From positions 90,921,994 to 90,985,993 of the forward strand of contig NC_133932.1 of NCBI RefSeq assembly GCF_031877795.1: a DNA stretch of 64,000 nt, read 5' to 3'. The DNA is from Strix aluco (taxonomy: Eukaryota; Chordata; Aves; Strigiformes; Strigidae). Below, piece by piece: positions 25,901 through 38,125 of the stretch. The notes under the pieces are model-generated. The model saw nothing but the letters and a program-made list of their open reading frames with translations. It ran no database searches and was not told where the DNA came from. Positions within the stretch are counted from its first letter, which is position 1. Each line of letters opens with the position of its first letter. The position numbers were made by a program, and so were the translations under genes.

Positions 25901-27254
25901 ATTGCTGTGGCTAGATCATTGCTCCAAAATTAAACAAATTGGCAATCCTTCCGAAAACAGAGTATCTCCTTTGATTTTGTGGGCATCAGATTAGACCTGA
26001 GGCACAAAAGTCAAAAACATTTCCACAACAATTTACCATTGTTTTACAGTCTTTCAAGGGCAAATGAGACTGAGTAAAACCCTTAGTAAGCTAATGCGAA
26101 TAATAAATGAGTATTTAATTTAAAGAACCTTTTCGACTGTCTGGGTTGTCTTCCTCAACCAACAAACAACACAGCCATACATGCCTGAATTAAGGATTGC
26201 AGCTGAATATAGCTTTCCTCAACCTGAAATTCAGTAGTCAGTACAGAGAAATGCCTGTCAGGAAGGGATGTAACAAGAAGCAGCATGAACACAGGGCTGT
26301 GAAATGTTATATGAGCTTTAGAATAGTTTGCAACAGGTTTTGCATTAAATTATTTAATGTTCAGGAGGGAGGCTTTGGAAAGGGAGTGGGAACAGCCCCA
26401 CCGCATGGGGTAGCAATGGAACCAGAGTTTGGGAAAGAGGAGCACAAACCTGACACAGGAACCTGCACTCCTCCTTGCTGCACCATGCTACAACTTCTCT
26501 CCAGTTTTGGAAAAGCTAGAGAGCTGTGGTGGTGCTCAGGTGCTCCAAATCTAAGTCACCTGCACAAGCCAAGAGGAAAGAAAAGTAAGATTAAGAAGAA
26601 AAGAGGAATGCATAAGATGTTTTTAAAGAAAATCTCTTTCTCAAAGAAGGGAAAGAAAGTGCACTGAATGTACTAGCGGAGTGTTTTGCAGTAAAGCAAA
26701 AATGTAAGGATGCAAGAGAACTTGTACCCAAACAATCCTAGAGTCACTGAAAATTCATTTGTGATAGCAAGTAAATAGGAAAGATACTGTTGGAATTAAA
26801 AAATGAGTCCTCTTTAACATAGTAAAGAAAACACCCTTCAAAACAATAAGTTGACAGGAGGGCAGACAAGCTTTATTAAAGATTTAAAAAAAAAATAAAC
26901 CAAAGCAAGTCACTTTTCCTGCAGTTTTGATAGGAGTACTCCTTACACTGGAAATAAGGAATCACACACCACAGTGTTTCTGCTTTTGGGTGTCGCTTAG
27001 TGGTATTTAGTATTGAGAAGCACTTATTAGGTGCCCTCAAAGATGTGTATACTTTGGCTATTACTGCTCAGGACTAAACGTGCTTCATTATAGCCAATTG
27101 GATACCATTTAGGTATATATTATTTTGGGAACAATATAGTTCATTCTTCTCAGATGAGAAGAACGAGCTACTCCCTGTCCTAAAGGAAATGTGATTTATT
27201 TCACTGAGTATGAAAGATCTGCAGACATACATTGAGGCAAATTTCACCATTTGT
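22961..27254. other. Intergenic; two longish open frames without recognised homology
   Basis: A 156-codon plus-strand frame (26197-26667) ends in a Lys-rich tail. A 105-codon minus-strand frame (25798-25481) overlaps another on the plus strand. Neither shows a domain I know or splice-supported context. Confidence 0.5.
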
Positions 27255-27300
27255 AGAATCATCAAGGTTGGGGGAATACCACAATCCTACAAACCCTATA
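27255..27300 (-). mobile_element. Possible short CR1 3'-end fragment
   Basis: TAGAATCATCAAGGTTGGGG followed by a diverged AATCCTACAAACCC resembles the complement of a CR1 3' end (AGAATCATNAAGGTTGG). Only about 45 bases match, so chance is possible. Confidence 0.35.
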
Positions 27301-27824
27301 GCTTTTATTTTCCCTACACTAGGAGTTTACTTCTCCAAAGAGGAAGGAGATATGTACTTTAAGCGTTAGGTGGTAAAGTACCCTATTATCTCAGAATCAA
27401 AACTTTCAAACTTGTGAGTGTTTACTCTCCCTCCCATCCTCTGGGCAAACAAAATACAGTGCAGTTTACCAGAGCTCTGGGGAGTCTGTGTCATGCACAA
27501 AGCTTTAAAGTTCCTGTTTATTCTGAGTAGACATTTTAGATCCTGGGACACAGATCATAAAACCAGGCCTTTTTTCCTTTATACTTTGCCAACAACAGAC
27601 TGCTCACTCTTCTGTGGTAACATACATAGATATATATCAGCTTTTGGATCGTCTGAAAGACCATATAAATGTAAGTTTTAAGAAAGGTAATGAAATTGGA
27701 GAGTCATGTATATCTTGTCTGACTGTAAATGATGACAACCATCTACTTAAAGAGTAAGGCTGTAAAGATCTCTTGTGAGCAAATAAATTTTAATTAAAGC
27801 ATCCACAGACAGCTGCTTATATTT

Positions 27825-27843
27825 AAAAAAAAAAAAAAAAAAA
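27825..27843. repeat. A19 homopolymer
   Basis: A run of 19 A. No gene-like sequence precedes it, so it is not taken as the tail of a processed pseudogene. Confidence 0.95.
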
Positions 27844-29164
27844 TCGTGCAGCACTAGTAGTCCTAGTCCTAGCAAAAAACCCCAAACCCAACAAAGCTTT
27901 GCGATATTACCGAGTTGCATGTTAGTGTGACAGCTCCTGTTTATCTTAACTTTCTGCAGCTTTAAACATGAAATCTAAGAGAGAGGAAGCAGGAAGACAA
28001 TTTAGCAGTCAAGAATAGCTGGTGTGAAAGGAAGGGAGGGAGCTTTCCCCTTGAGCTGTGAAAAGATAACTTGCAAAATCTTGCTCTTTCTTTCAAAATG
28101 CACTTAAAATCGGGGATGGTGATTTACTGAATACCCAGTTCTGGTACTTAAAAGAAATAATATATGCCAACAAAATAGGTTTTTTTCTTACAAAGAACAA
28201 TAATCTGCTTTTAGTCCAAAAGATTTTTCTTAGAAACAAGTTCCATAAAATGAACAAGATTGTAGGTGACTTGTGTATGCATTCAGAGTATATAAATCTT
28301 ATTTTGTGGTATATTTTCTATAATGATTTTGAAAGCTAGATTCCATAGCTCACAATATAAAAAAAAAAAAAGTAAGTTCTTGGCATCCAAGTAAAAAAAG
28401 ACTTCTGTTTCCAGTTCTGGGTTTTAAAATAGTTTTAGAACTGACCTTTTCATATATTTATGTTTCCTTCAGGGAAGGGGGAAGATATTCCAGTATTTTA
28501 GATAGCTGTGCAAATGTCCCCATTTAGGGGGGTTTTGTGTTCAGCAAGAGTAATGAGGAGCAAAACAGACCGATCTGTGCTAGGTTGTACATGCACAGTC
28601 ATGTGTTTTCTCCCCATCGTGTAACTAGCAACATATACTGTACAAAGAAGAGCTAGTGTGAGAAAAAAAATACGGAAGTTCTACAGCCCTTCTCATCTCT
28701 ACATGATAATGAGGACCTAGCTTGTATAAATCTGCAGTCTTGCCACCAAGAGAAATGAAGATTTAGAGCCATGTGCATTCACATACACAGAAGCCACAGG
28801 AGCTGCCAGTGGCCTCTTTTTTCCATTACACTAATGAAGTTACACACTGTTGTAACACTTCTACTCCAAAATTCATTTTTTATAGCTCAAAATGAAGCCA
28901 GCATGTGACTAAGCAAACTGATATTTGCAAAAGAAAATTTGGGACTGTTAGAAAAATTCTCTACAATTATTTTTAGTGCTGAAAAAACCGTACTGCTAAT
29001 ATAGCACACCTGCCAGAGACAACTGAAAATTTCTTGAGCGTTGTTTTTTGGCCTATGTAGAGGCTTACAGGTAGACATTGTGTGATTGTTTGATGGTGAC
29101 CTCTGATGTGAATGCAGCTTTTCCAGAAGGCAGAGAACTTGGCACAAGCGCGAAAGTCATGAGA
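27844..29164. other. Intergenic, nothing recognised
   Basis: AT-rich with several short A runs. No gene or repeat family identified. Confidence 0.6.
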
Positions 29165-29305
29165 CTTGCATGAGACTTGAACATTACCATCTGTACCTCT
29201 GACCTCTTTTGTAAAATGGCAAGAACTGCCACTGTTCTCCCTTGAATGGCTACTAAAAAGCTTAACTAATCACTGTTAATAAAGTACACTGAGGCTCTCT
29301 CACAG
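29165..29305 (+). mobile_element. MIR/L2-like ancient fragment
   Basis: CTGACCTCTTTTGTAAAATG with GCAAGAACTGCCACTGTT and, about 70 bases on, AATAAAGTACACTGAGGC parallels the MIR/L2 3' half (CTCATCTGTAAAATGGGGAT...GTAAAGCRCTTAGAACAG) in order and spacing. Diverged, so the family call is tentative. Confidence 0.45.
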
Positions 29306-32300
29306 CATGAGCATTTGGTTTGCTGGGACAGAAAAACAGAAAAAGAGGTATCTTAATGCAGAGTCCCAATTCCATCTTAGAAAGTAAAATTTTATTTTAG
29401 GGCTATTAAGACACTCAGAATGAGATCCTCGGAACAGCAGCTTCATTGAAGTCTGCTGAACTAACTGGATGTATCTCAGTAAAAGACATGGTCCTCAGTT
29501 TTTAAGAAGTAGCATTTTTCAAACATTTGAGAACTGGAAATTAACACATGAGCTCTTTGGCTCTTCAGATTCAGAACAGCCCATCCGGAGATTGCAATTA
29601 AGTGCTTCTTAATTAAATATACATTGTAATTAATTTTAGGCACCTATTTTCATGCTTTCCCAAATAGAATCGATACCAGTGTTGTTTAAGAGCTTTCTCA
29701 GTCAGGTTCCAAATGCAGTTATTATTAAAAGAATCAGATAGGTAGGGCCATTTCTGAGGCTTCAAAACAGAACTTCATATCCCCTGTGTGTAGTGAAACA
29801 ATATCTATTCAATGTTCATTTTACAGAGTACAAGCTCTCTATTTTTGCAACTGTATTTTCACAGTGTTCATTTCCCTGGCATCTGGAACGATTAAAGAGC
29901 CTTGCTCATCTGCAGCAAAAGCAATAATGTTTCTGCCAATATCTAAGAATGAAAGCTGAAACAGCATTCAAAATACCTCCTGAATAAATGTTCAAAAACA
30001 TATCCTTAGGGTAGTTTCCTGTGTTACTGGCAAATCTAGTTTGCGTGCGTCTGATAAAATGGTTTGAACTGCGGAAGTTTAATACTGCAAAGAATGTTTG
30101 ATGATGCTAGGACATGCCATATGACAAACACAGATCAATTCATGGTGTTCCCAGTTTACCAGTTCTTGCCACTGAGAAAATCCAATCAATTGTATCGAGC
30201 TGGACACCTATTTTCTTCATCTTTCTAGTGACTGCATTTACAGTAAAATTCCAAACTTGGTAAACCTGATAATTTTTATTAACTTATCTTTATCACTAAC
30301 ATGGCATATAAAACTCCCTGAACTATTTTTCCTAGATGATCAAGATGATGGTCAATGACTTTTATTGAAGTGAGAAGCAAAGCGTGTATTTTCACCAGTG
30401 AGGAGGGCTACTAGCAAAAGAAAACTTTATCAGGAAATAATTTTTGTATCTGTCTCTGTCCTGAGCACTTCAAATCATGACTAGATGACTTCCCAGACAT
30501 TCAGCTAAACACAGAGGTCAATGGTGAGGTAAGAGGGTAAACTTGTAGAAAACAGGAAAGATTTTAATCAACATGGAGTCATAAAAGCAAAGCAAGCCAA
30601 GCCAAATGAACAAAACTAGAGTAGTACTCCTGCTTTAAATAAGCTTAAACCCACACTGAATGCTATCAGTTCAATTGGAGGACTCTACTGGGCAGAAATG
30701 CCCTTCCACAACCACCTTTGTAATTGTCACTCCAGTGATGTTGTGCGGTATGTAAAGTCCTGCTCAGGAGTAAAGAGGCTGAGCCAGTTATGAAAGATAC
30801 CCCAGACACTGGAGGCTCTAGGATGGTGGGCAATGTAGATACAGTTTCTATTTATTTAATTCTAATAGGAATTCCCTAGAAACTGAGGAATGGTATTGCA
30901 CAGCATACCATTTTAAGTTGCAACATTAATTTCATGTTCTTCTACTTATGAAACTTCCACTTTTCAGAAACAGAAAGTTTCCTGATGTCCTTACAGTGCC
31001 TGATGCTGGTAGTGTCAGACCACAGAGAACAAAAAGAAAACCTTCTCAGTTCCTTTATTCTTTCTGCTGTTGAAACATTTAACTGGTATTTTAGCTGACA
31101 CAGCGCTCTGTTCAGAAGAGAGAACTGGGATCATGCTAGATGACAAACTGGTGATCAGCAACAACTCAATTACGTTAGGCCTGATTTGGATCCAGAGGTG
31201 ACTCTGCATCATTTCAGGTAGAAAAATGCTCCCTGATTTCTTCCAGGACACAGAAACTGCAGACATTTTTTTTCTGAAAACTCTTCAAAACCAGTGCATA
31301 CTGAAAGCCTCTGAAAACTCAGCACAACCCTTCTAAAGAAGTACTCCATAAAAGTGTTTGCAAAATATTTGTGGATGAATGTATTTGCCCTTGGCTATTA
31401 CATTCCAGTTTTCATCTGCAGAGCAATAGAAAGGAACATGTTTATTTGGTACATGGCTTTAAGTACAGCAACAAAACACTGGGGCAATTAATACTAGGGT
31501 TTAAGACTGCTAATTTTCCCTTCCATGATCTTCCCTCTTTTGGTCACATTTTGAAAGAATAATTACAACTCTTGTAAGCTATGTCCAGAAAAAAAAAAAA
31601 AACAACAGACAGAAACCACAGGTTCTGTCTGCTGATGTTAGTTACTAACATCTGCATAAAGGTTTACTATGCTGAGTACATCTAACAGCTGCAGCCACTT
31701 TCAGGAAAGTAGCAGTCAAAAAGGCTATTAGATGATTTTCCTCCTGCAGAACATGAGCCTTTCTGTGATAATATACACAGCCTGCATCTACATCTTGTAC
31801 ACATCTTGTACCTACATTTGTCATGACTGCTTTATGGTAGCATATTTGGTGATTTTTCCAAGCTTATTTTTTAGAAATAGAGCAAATAAAGGAACTGGAG
31901 GCATTTAAACTGCATGGCAATTCCTATATTTAAGAACAGTTTAATCTAAAGCATGGAAATAGTCCCAGGAGAAAAACAAACAAACAAAACCAAATCAACA
32001 CAGTGTTTCCTTTCCCTTAACTACTAGTATTCAAAGTTATGCAGCAACTTGTGTTGTCTCTCTGCCCTGAAATTTCTAATAGGTCACTTCTGTCCAGTTT
32101 AATAGAAGAGGTTGAGGAAACCTCATGGCAGTGGCACTCCTTTGAGACACAAGCTGTGATGTCCTAGAAACCAGGTCTCCTGCTTCTTCAGGAAGTATTA
32201 CAACCATTGATAGCTATATAGAGGAGGCTATCTTTTAAGGCTGATGGTCCTGCCCAGTTCTTACAAGGCACACCTTTACTGCTAAATGAGAGCCAGGAAT

Positions 32301-33142
32301 TTAGGTTAAGGAGAAAGCCCATAAGTCACCCACAGTATTTAAATGTTAGTTCACACCCTGGCTCCCTTTTGGACTGCTTCAGGTAACTCCCTTCGGGATA
32401 AATTTTGTTCCAGAGGGAGCTACCCCTCAGCTGCATAGCTACGAGCCAGTTTGTGCCATTTGGCTTTGAGGTCAGGGATTGGCTCATGGCCCCTTTTTAA
32501 TTAGCAGCATAAACATAGCTTCAAAGAACATATGTGGGTGTCAAACCTCATTAGAGGATTTGCGGTTGTGAAACCCAAGTGAGCAGAGTCATTCCTGTTG
32601 CAGCCTTAATTCAAGCACCTACCATCTAGAAAAGGGAAGGATTTAATTAACATTTTTTATTAGCTAGCCCTAATGGGAGCACTCCTCTGAGGTGTTTCTC
32701 TCTCCTTCAGCAATTAGGATGCTTTCTTATTTTACTCAAGAGTTTGGACTACCTCGTAGGGGGACAGGAATGTCAAAGGTAGGCATCACATTTCATACTG
32801 TGTAGGCACCCACCTCCACTATCAGACCCGCTCCTACACTCCTTCATGAAGAGTTTTTCTTTTATAGGTTTTCACCAGGCTTAGAATTAATCTCTGCTCA
32901 TGCAGTCTCTGCTGATGCAAATTTAGACGAAGAACAGAACTTCCTGGTTGGAACTGCTTAGAAGTGGTTAAGAGCCCAGGCAGGACAGAAGTTCACACGC
33001 TAGGAAAAAAAGCACGTCACAAGATTTTAAAACATCAAATAACAGCATCATATTCCTTTTCCTTTGCTGTTTTTCAAGTCATCATACATGCTATCACTCT
33101 TGTTCTTTCTTCCCCCTTTAAGGAGTCAACACCAGCTCAGGG
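29306..33142. other. Intergenic; contains TAAT-rich stretches that might be regulatory
   Basis: Stretches near 29575-29665 and 32500-32690 have clustered TTAATTAA/TAATT-type homeodomain cores in low-repeat sequence. No exon was recognised. Regulatory function is only a guess from motif density. Confidence 0.4.
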
Positions 33143-33337
33143 ATGGTCAGAGTCGTGTGGTCGCTGACTCTCACAGTCCTTGTTCTCAGAACTAATACTT
33201 CAAGACCAGTTTCTGTCGTAAATCCAGAAAAAGAGGATGCCAAAGAAAGTTGCCAGAGACATTTCCCTTTCAAGTACATACAATCTAAAACTTATCTGAA
33301 TTGCTCTGTAAAAGTACACATGGTTTGTTTTGTTTAG
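33143..33337 (+). other. Small open frame with signal-peptide-like start (unproven)
   Basis: A 64-codon plus-strand frame starts MVRVVWSLTLTVLVLRTNTS, a basic residue and hydrophobic core like a secretory signal, and continues with ESCQRHFPFKYIQSKTYLNC. The second part faintly resembles a fibronectin type II core (C.FPF.Y....Y..C), but the spacings are off by one or two residues and the WC part is absent. A pyrimidine-rich AG acceptor-like site precedes it at about 33122. I recognise no gene here and treat it as probably chance. Confidence 0.15.
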
Positions 33338-36300
33338 TATTATGTTGGTTTTCTCCTTGCTTTTCGGACTCTTACTCTTCAAGACAGGGACTTGTTCTTT
33401 ATTTGACCCAGTTTTACCTCCTTACTAATGCCACGTACACAGCAGCTGAACAACAGGCCTGATTCTGCAGTACACTGCACTGAACATCAGAAAACAGAAT
33501 GTTAATTTAGTCATTGGAAGAACACACACAGAAATACTGAAGTGTTTGGTTTGTGATGGAAAGTGCATGAATAACCAATATATACCATCAGAACCTAGCC
33601 CAGATGCTCACTATTACTTTTGTGAACCACCTTAATATAATGATAATAATAAACACAGATGAACCACAGTTGTCTCAGTTTTCTACCATCCTCTCTCCTT
33701 CCCTCAATCTTGAGATCTGGATTAGCAGCTGGCATATATAACAGTGGACACTAAAGGACACTAATTTTTCCTCATTTTAGACATAAATTTTCTGCTACCT
33801 GAATTCTGATCATACCTATATCATCTTGTCTCTGGAACATCGCAGGAAAGTCCACTGTCCTTCAGGATAAGAATCAGTATATGTGAGAGAAAGGTGAGAT
33901 ATATAGTATGATTTATAGCATTTTTAAGGTCTCTGGAGGTCTTTTAAGATAGCTCTCTGTTTACAGCTCAAAGGAAACAGCATAGGGCTAATAAACTAGC
34001 TTACAGTTGTTGATTAGATTTTAGAATAAGCAAATGAAAAAGCTAAGCCAGCTCAAAATATGGCTTGTGAGGTAAAAAAATATCAAGCTCCTGCCCCATC
34101 CATACTGGTTCTCACTGTTCAGGGAATAGTGATACGGAAAAGTTTGACTTTTCTCCCTGTCCAGAACTACTTTGGCAGCTATGAAGTTGCTACAGAACAT
34201 CAAAAAGCCATTTCTTTTCAGAAACATGTACTTCACCCAACAACAGAAAAACATAAAGGGTCTGGAAAGGGGAGAGAACAGAAGGGTTGCTTTAAACACA
34301 CTTTCTTATGCTGGGATTTGAAGCTAGTGAGGAAAATGCAGACTGTGCACATGACAGATCACTACCTGCTATGGAAATACTATTCCCATCAATTAGCTTT
34401 ATTTCTACTTCTTTTTATTCCCTTTCCTTCCACTTATGTTTGTCCTATTTTGTTCCATGACATGCCTTCATCAGCCTACAGAATAAAGAACAAAACTTAG
34501 CAAATTGTACATAGATATTTTCTTATGGACACCTATACTTGTTACAGAGCCTTTGCTCATTAACTATATGCATAAATAACACAAAATAATCCCATCTCCA
34601 CAGTATATATCTGTACAGAAATTTGTTTTCAAATTTAAATTAGAAAGTTCTATTATTGCACTGCTTTTCTTCATTGCTAAACAGTTACCTGTGTTCAATA
34701 CATCAGAAATTATTTGCTTCACTGTAGTTCCTGTAAAACCTAAACAATAACTATGTTATGCTAGGTTCTATGAGTACCTGGTAAGTTTGTTAAAGCAAGG
34801 ACTGATTAAGCAGAGATTCAATTAGGAAAGAACATAAAAATGATCAGCCTTACAGAAAATGTTTGGGGAAGACAACCCAGGTTTTCTGATTTCCAGTTAC
34901 TGTCCTGGTTATTTGCTCCTGTCTCAGAATCGGTTCTGCAATTCTCTTGCAGCTGAAAGAGCTTTTTTCATACAACAAGGTGACACAAACTGAGCTCAGG
35001 CAATGTCCTCATCTACACTGCCAGCTACTTTGGACAAGGCTTTTTGGTTTTATTGCGTAAAGTCCAATTTTCTTCCAGCCGACAGACACTACCACAGCAG
35101 AAACATTTAATCCTGTTACACAAGTGTTGACATGTCAGGTGGGTTTTGTGGTGGTACTGAGGTTTTTAGAAAAATGCATTCATTTTCACTGCTTTTGTAA
35201 TTTTGTCAGCAGGCTAACAGATGACATGAGACAGTTTTCCCTGTATCTGTTTTCTCCCAGAGGAAAGGGAAAAAAATCCTATTTCACAACGAACATATCT
35301 GTTCTGTGAAACTAAGGAAAAGTTTCAAAACGGAGGGCAAAACTGCAGTTTACTGCTTCACAAAGGATTAAAGGAATATACAGGAGATGTACTTTATAAG
35401 TTCTCTTCAAGGAGATGGCCTGCTTTTATGTAAACTGCCTTTCATCTTATCATATATTGTTCACAGTGAGGATATAAAGTAGACAGGATATTGAGTGAGG
35501 CTACAAAATGATGCAGAAGGAAACAAAACTCTTTTCAGCAGTTTATGTTCTGAACCACTGCTGAAATGCTCCAAGATTTCCACATCTCCATTTCTTTCTT
35601 GGAAGTATGCTTATGTAAATCTGACAAACACCTGTGATTTATATTTTGAAACAAGACATTAATTTCTTAAGAAAACTGTTGGTTTAGTCTGTATGGATGC
35701 GGTAAACCTACTCTTGGGAATAGTGCTAAGATTTACCATGATGGAGTCCTCCGTTATGTCAATGCCTCTTGGGTGTAGTTTTTGCTGCATTATATAGGTA
35801 ACTGGGACTTTTATGAATACCTGAAGCTTTTTAATGAATATTGGCATTTTCACTCAATTCTGTAGAAAGCAATGGAGTGCCAGGGAAAACTATCACTCCA
35901 ATTGTCTGGAACAGCTTGTCAAATAGATAGCACTTTTCCTCTTTCCTTTGGATAATGTATCATTGACAATGCAAAACAATCTAAAACATTATTTTTAACA
36001 GAATGTTCTGTGCACTGAGTTTGGAATTTCACAAAAATACACGATATCCAAAATTGGCTGTCCAGACCATGAATTTTATACCAAGCCATTTTCACTCAAT
36101 GCCGTTGTATAAACTGCTTTCTAAAATGCACTTTAAGATATTGCCCTGTGAAAATACAATCATGAAATCTCATTTTAAACGGGGTAAGAGAATATCAGGA
36201 AGATAAAATTTGCCCAGTGTCTAATCTCAGAGGTGCTAAAGCTCTTACCATTTGAGCTGGATGCCATGGAACCTGCAAGTACTCAGTGCTTCAGAAAAAC

Positions 36301-36872
36301 ATGACCATATTGTAAGACTATGCATAATTACACTTGGCTCTTTATCAAAGAGCATCACTCAGTAGTTTGCTTAGAAATCGTAGGACTGGATAACAAAGCC
36401 ATGGATTTGTTATCAGCTATCAGCTACCAGGCTGATAGTACTGAACTAGGTAAGGCGGATGCACGATCTCCTTCTACCCAACTGCAGATCTCCATCTGCA
36501 TGAGACTGTAGCCAAAGTAGTAAGATATCTCGAGAAGCAAGATAAGCTCCACTAACACTCAGCATAGCTTCTAGATCAGACTTCACTTACATCAACCAGT
36601 TGAGACCATACCTAAAAGGAGTTGAGCCCATCTGCATCCACCCAAGTAGCTGCATCTGTAAATTAAGAGGAATAGGGCCCGTTTTACAACATCAATGCTA
36701 TTTCACTTTGATTGAAAAGAACAGATGCTAAAAGTGTTCCTTTTTTGGAGGCAGAAGTAGGCTATTTAATGTGAATTCTGATCCAGTGAATAGCAAGTCA
36801 TTGATACAGCAACACCATTTTGTCTGATGCTTTTTTCCTTCTCTCATATACAGAAAAATCCATCGTGTTGTG
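33338..36872. other. Intergenic, nothing recognised
   Basis: Contains a 146-codon plus-strand open frame (34060-34500) without recognised motifs. Otherwise AT-rich unique-looking DNA. Confidence 0.55.
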
Positions 36873-36886
36873 TATATATATATATA
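36873..36886. repeat. (TA)n microsatellite
   Basis: Seven TA units, preceded by a short GT stretch. Confidence 0.9.
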
Positions 36887-37904
36887 ATCAGAGTTGCATA
36901 ATTCAGTGCAGTCAGTGATTGACTAGAAAAACGTGGATTAAATCAAAACAAATTTTAATGACTTTATTTGGTTTAAAAAACCCCCACTTTTTCTAAATTG
37001 ATTTTTCTTCTGAGTTCTTGAATTTTCACTTCAATTATTTACATATTAAAGGAACTGAATGGGATATTAGCAACATTGTGTAAAGAAAATAGATTACCCT
37101 GATGCTGGCATTGGAATACCTGGTTTAGAACCAGTATAAGTCTCCTAAAGAGGTCAGTAGTCATGAAACATTTTGCCAGAAATGAATTCAACACATTTTT
37201 ATTGGCTCAGTGAAATTCATAATCAGAAAGTAAAAAGCACTTATCAAGGGTATCCAAACATGAAGTTATTAAAACCTCCTGTAGGAAGGGTTGAAAAGCA
37301 AAGTTGTAGAAACATATTGGTATCTTTTCTATTTTCTCTTACTGCAAAAAAGTGCTCCAAATAGTTCAGTTTAGGTGTATTGTAGCTGACATCCACATCA
37401 TGTTTTCTGCTGTTTCTACTATTGAAAAGTTCAGTCTTGGATACATATAATATACCTTGTTTAGTAACATCTGTGTGCACACTGCAAAGTATGAAGGTTG
37501 GCTGTATTGCTAGAGCTCAGTTTGGGAATTTGGCTGCAGGCTCATTCTTTCTATAGGTCTGAACACAAGCACAAAGGAATAATATTTTATTTTTCTATGG
37601 GAACAACAGAAATTTCTGGGGCAAGGAGTAAGTGAAGTGTGCAGAAACAAAGGAGGAATATTATTTTCATTTTTTAACAAAGAAGAAGTATTGTTTTCAT
37701 TCTTTATCTCAAAAAATAGTCACAATAGCAAAATATAATACTAAATGCATAAGCATAGGGAAGGAGCTCTACAGAACAGAAAGATCATGTCTGAAGAGGC
37801 AAAACATTTTCTTTTGGCTATGCTCACAGAACAAAAACAACACGTTTCATATCATGGTCTACTTGGACTCTGCCCCAGTAATTAGCTTCTTTTAAGCACT
37901 CCAC
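36887..37904. other. Intergenic, nothing recognised
   Basis: AT-rich, with no exon or repeat family identified. Confidence 0.6.
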
Positions 37905-38125
37905 TTTTGTGAGCAAAGGAACGTCTGCTCTCTGGTACCTCCACGGAGGGCAGTGGACAGCAGTGGCTGTGCAGCTGGGTACCACGTGTGCAGCAGGCAC
38001 TGCGCTCCTCTTGGGAAGCAACAGGGCTGCTGCAGAGCGGTGGATCCACACTGCAGTTCCACACCGCATGGCCAAATCCACTCTGTGCGTGGGAGCCACG
38101 AGGGTTTTTTCTGCCCAGACACAAG
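37905..38125. other. GC-rich, CpG-containing island-like block
   Basis: About 220 bases with clustered CpG (for example CCACGGAGG, ACCACGTGTG, CTGCGCTCC, GAGCGGTGG, CACCGCATGG) in otherwise AT-rich DNA. Five or more overlapping open frames on both strands are explained by the low density of A/T stop codons. It could be a repeat insertion or a small regulatory CpG block; no exon was recognised. Confidence 0.4.

Noticed and set aside
27781-27843. A19 tract preceded by AATAAA-like sequence (AAATAAATTTTAAT), possible processed pseudogene tail
   Set aside because: No coding-like or known transcript sequence precedes it.
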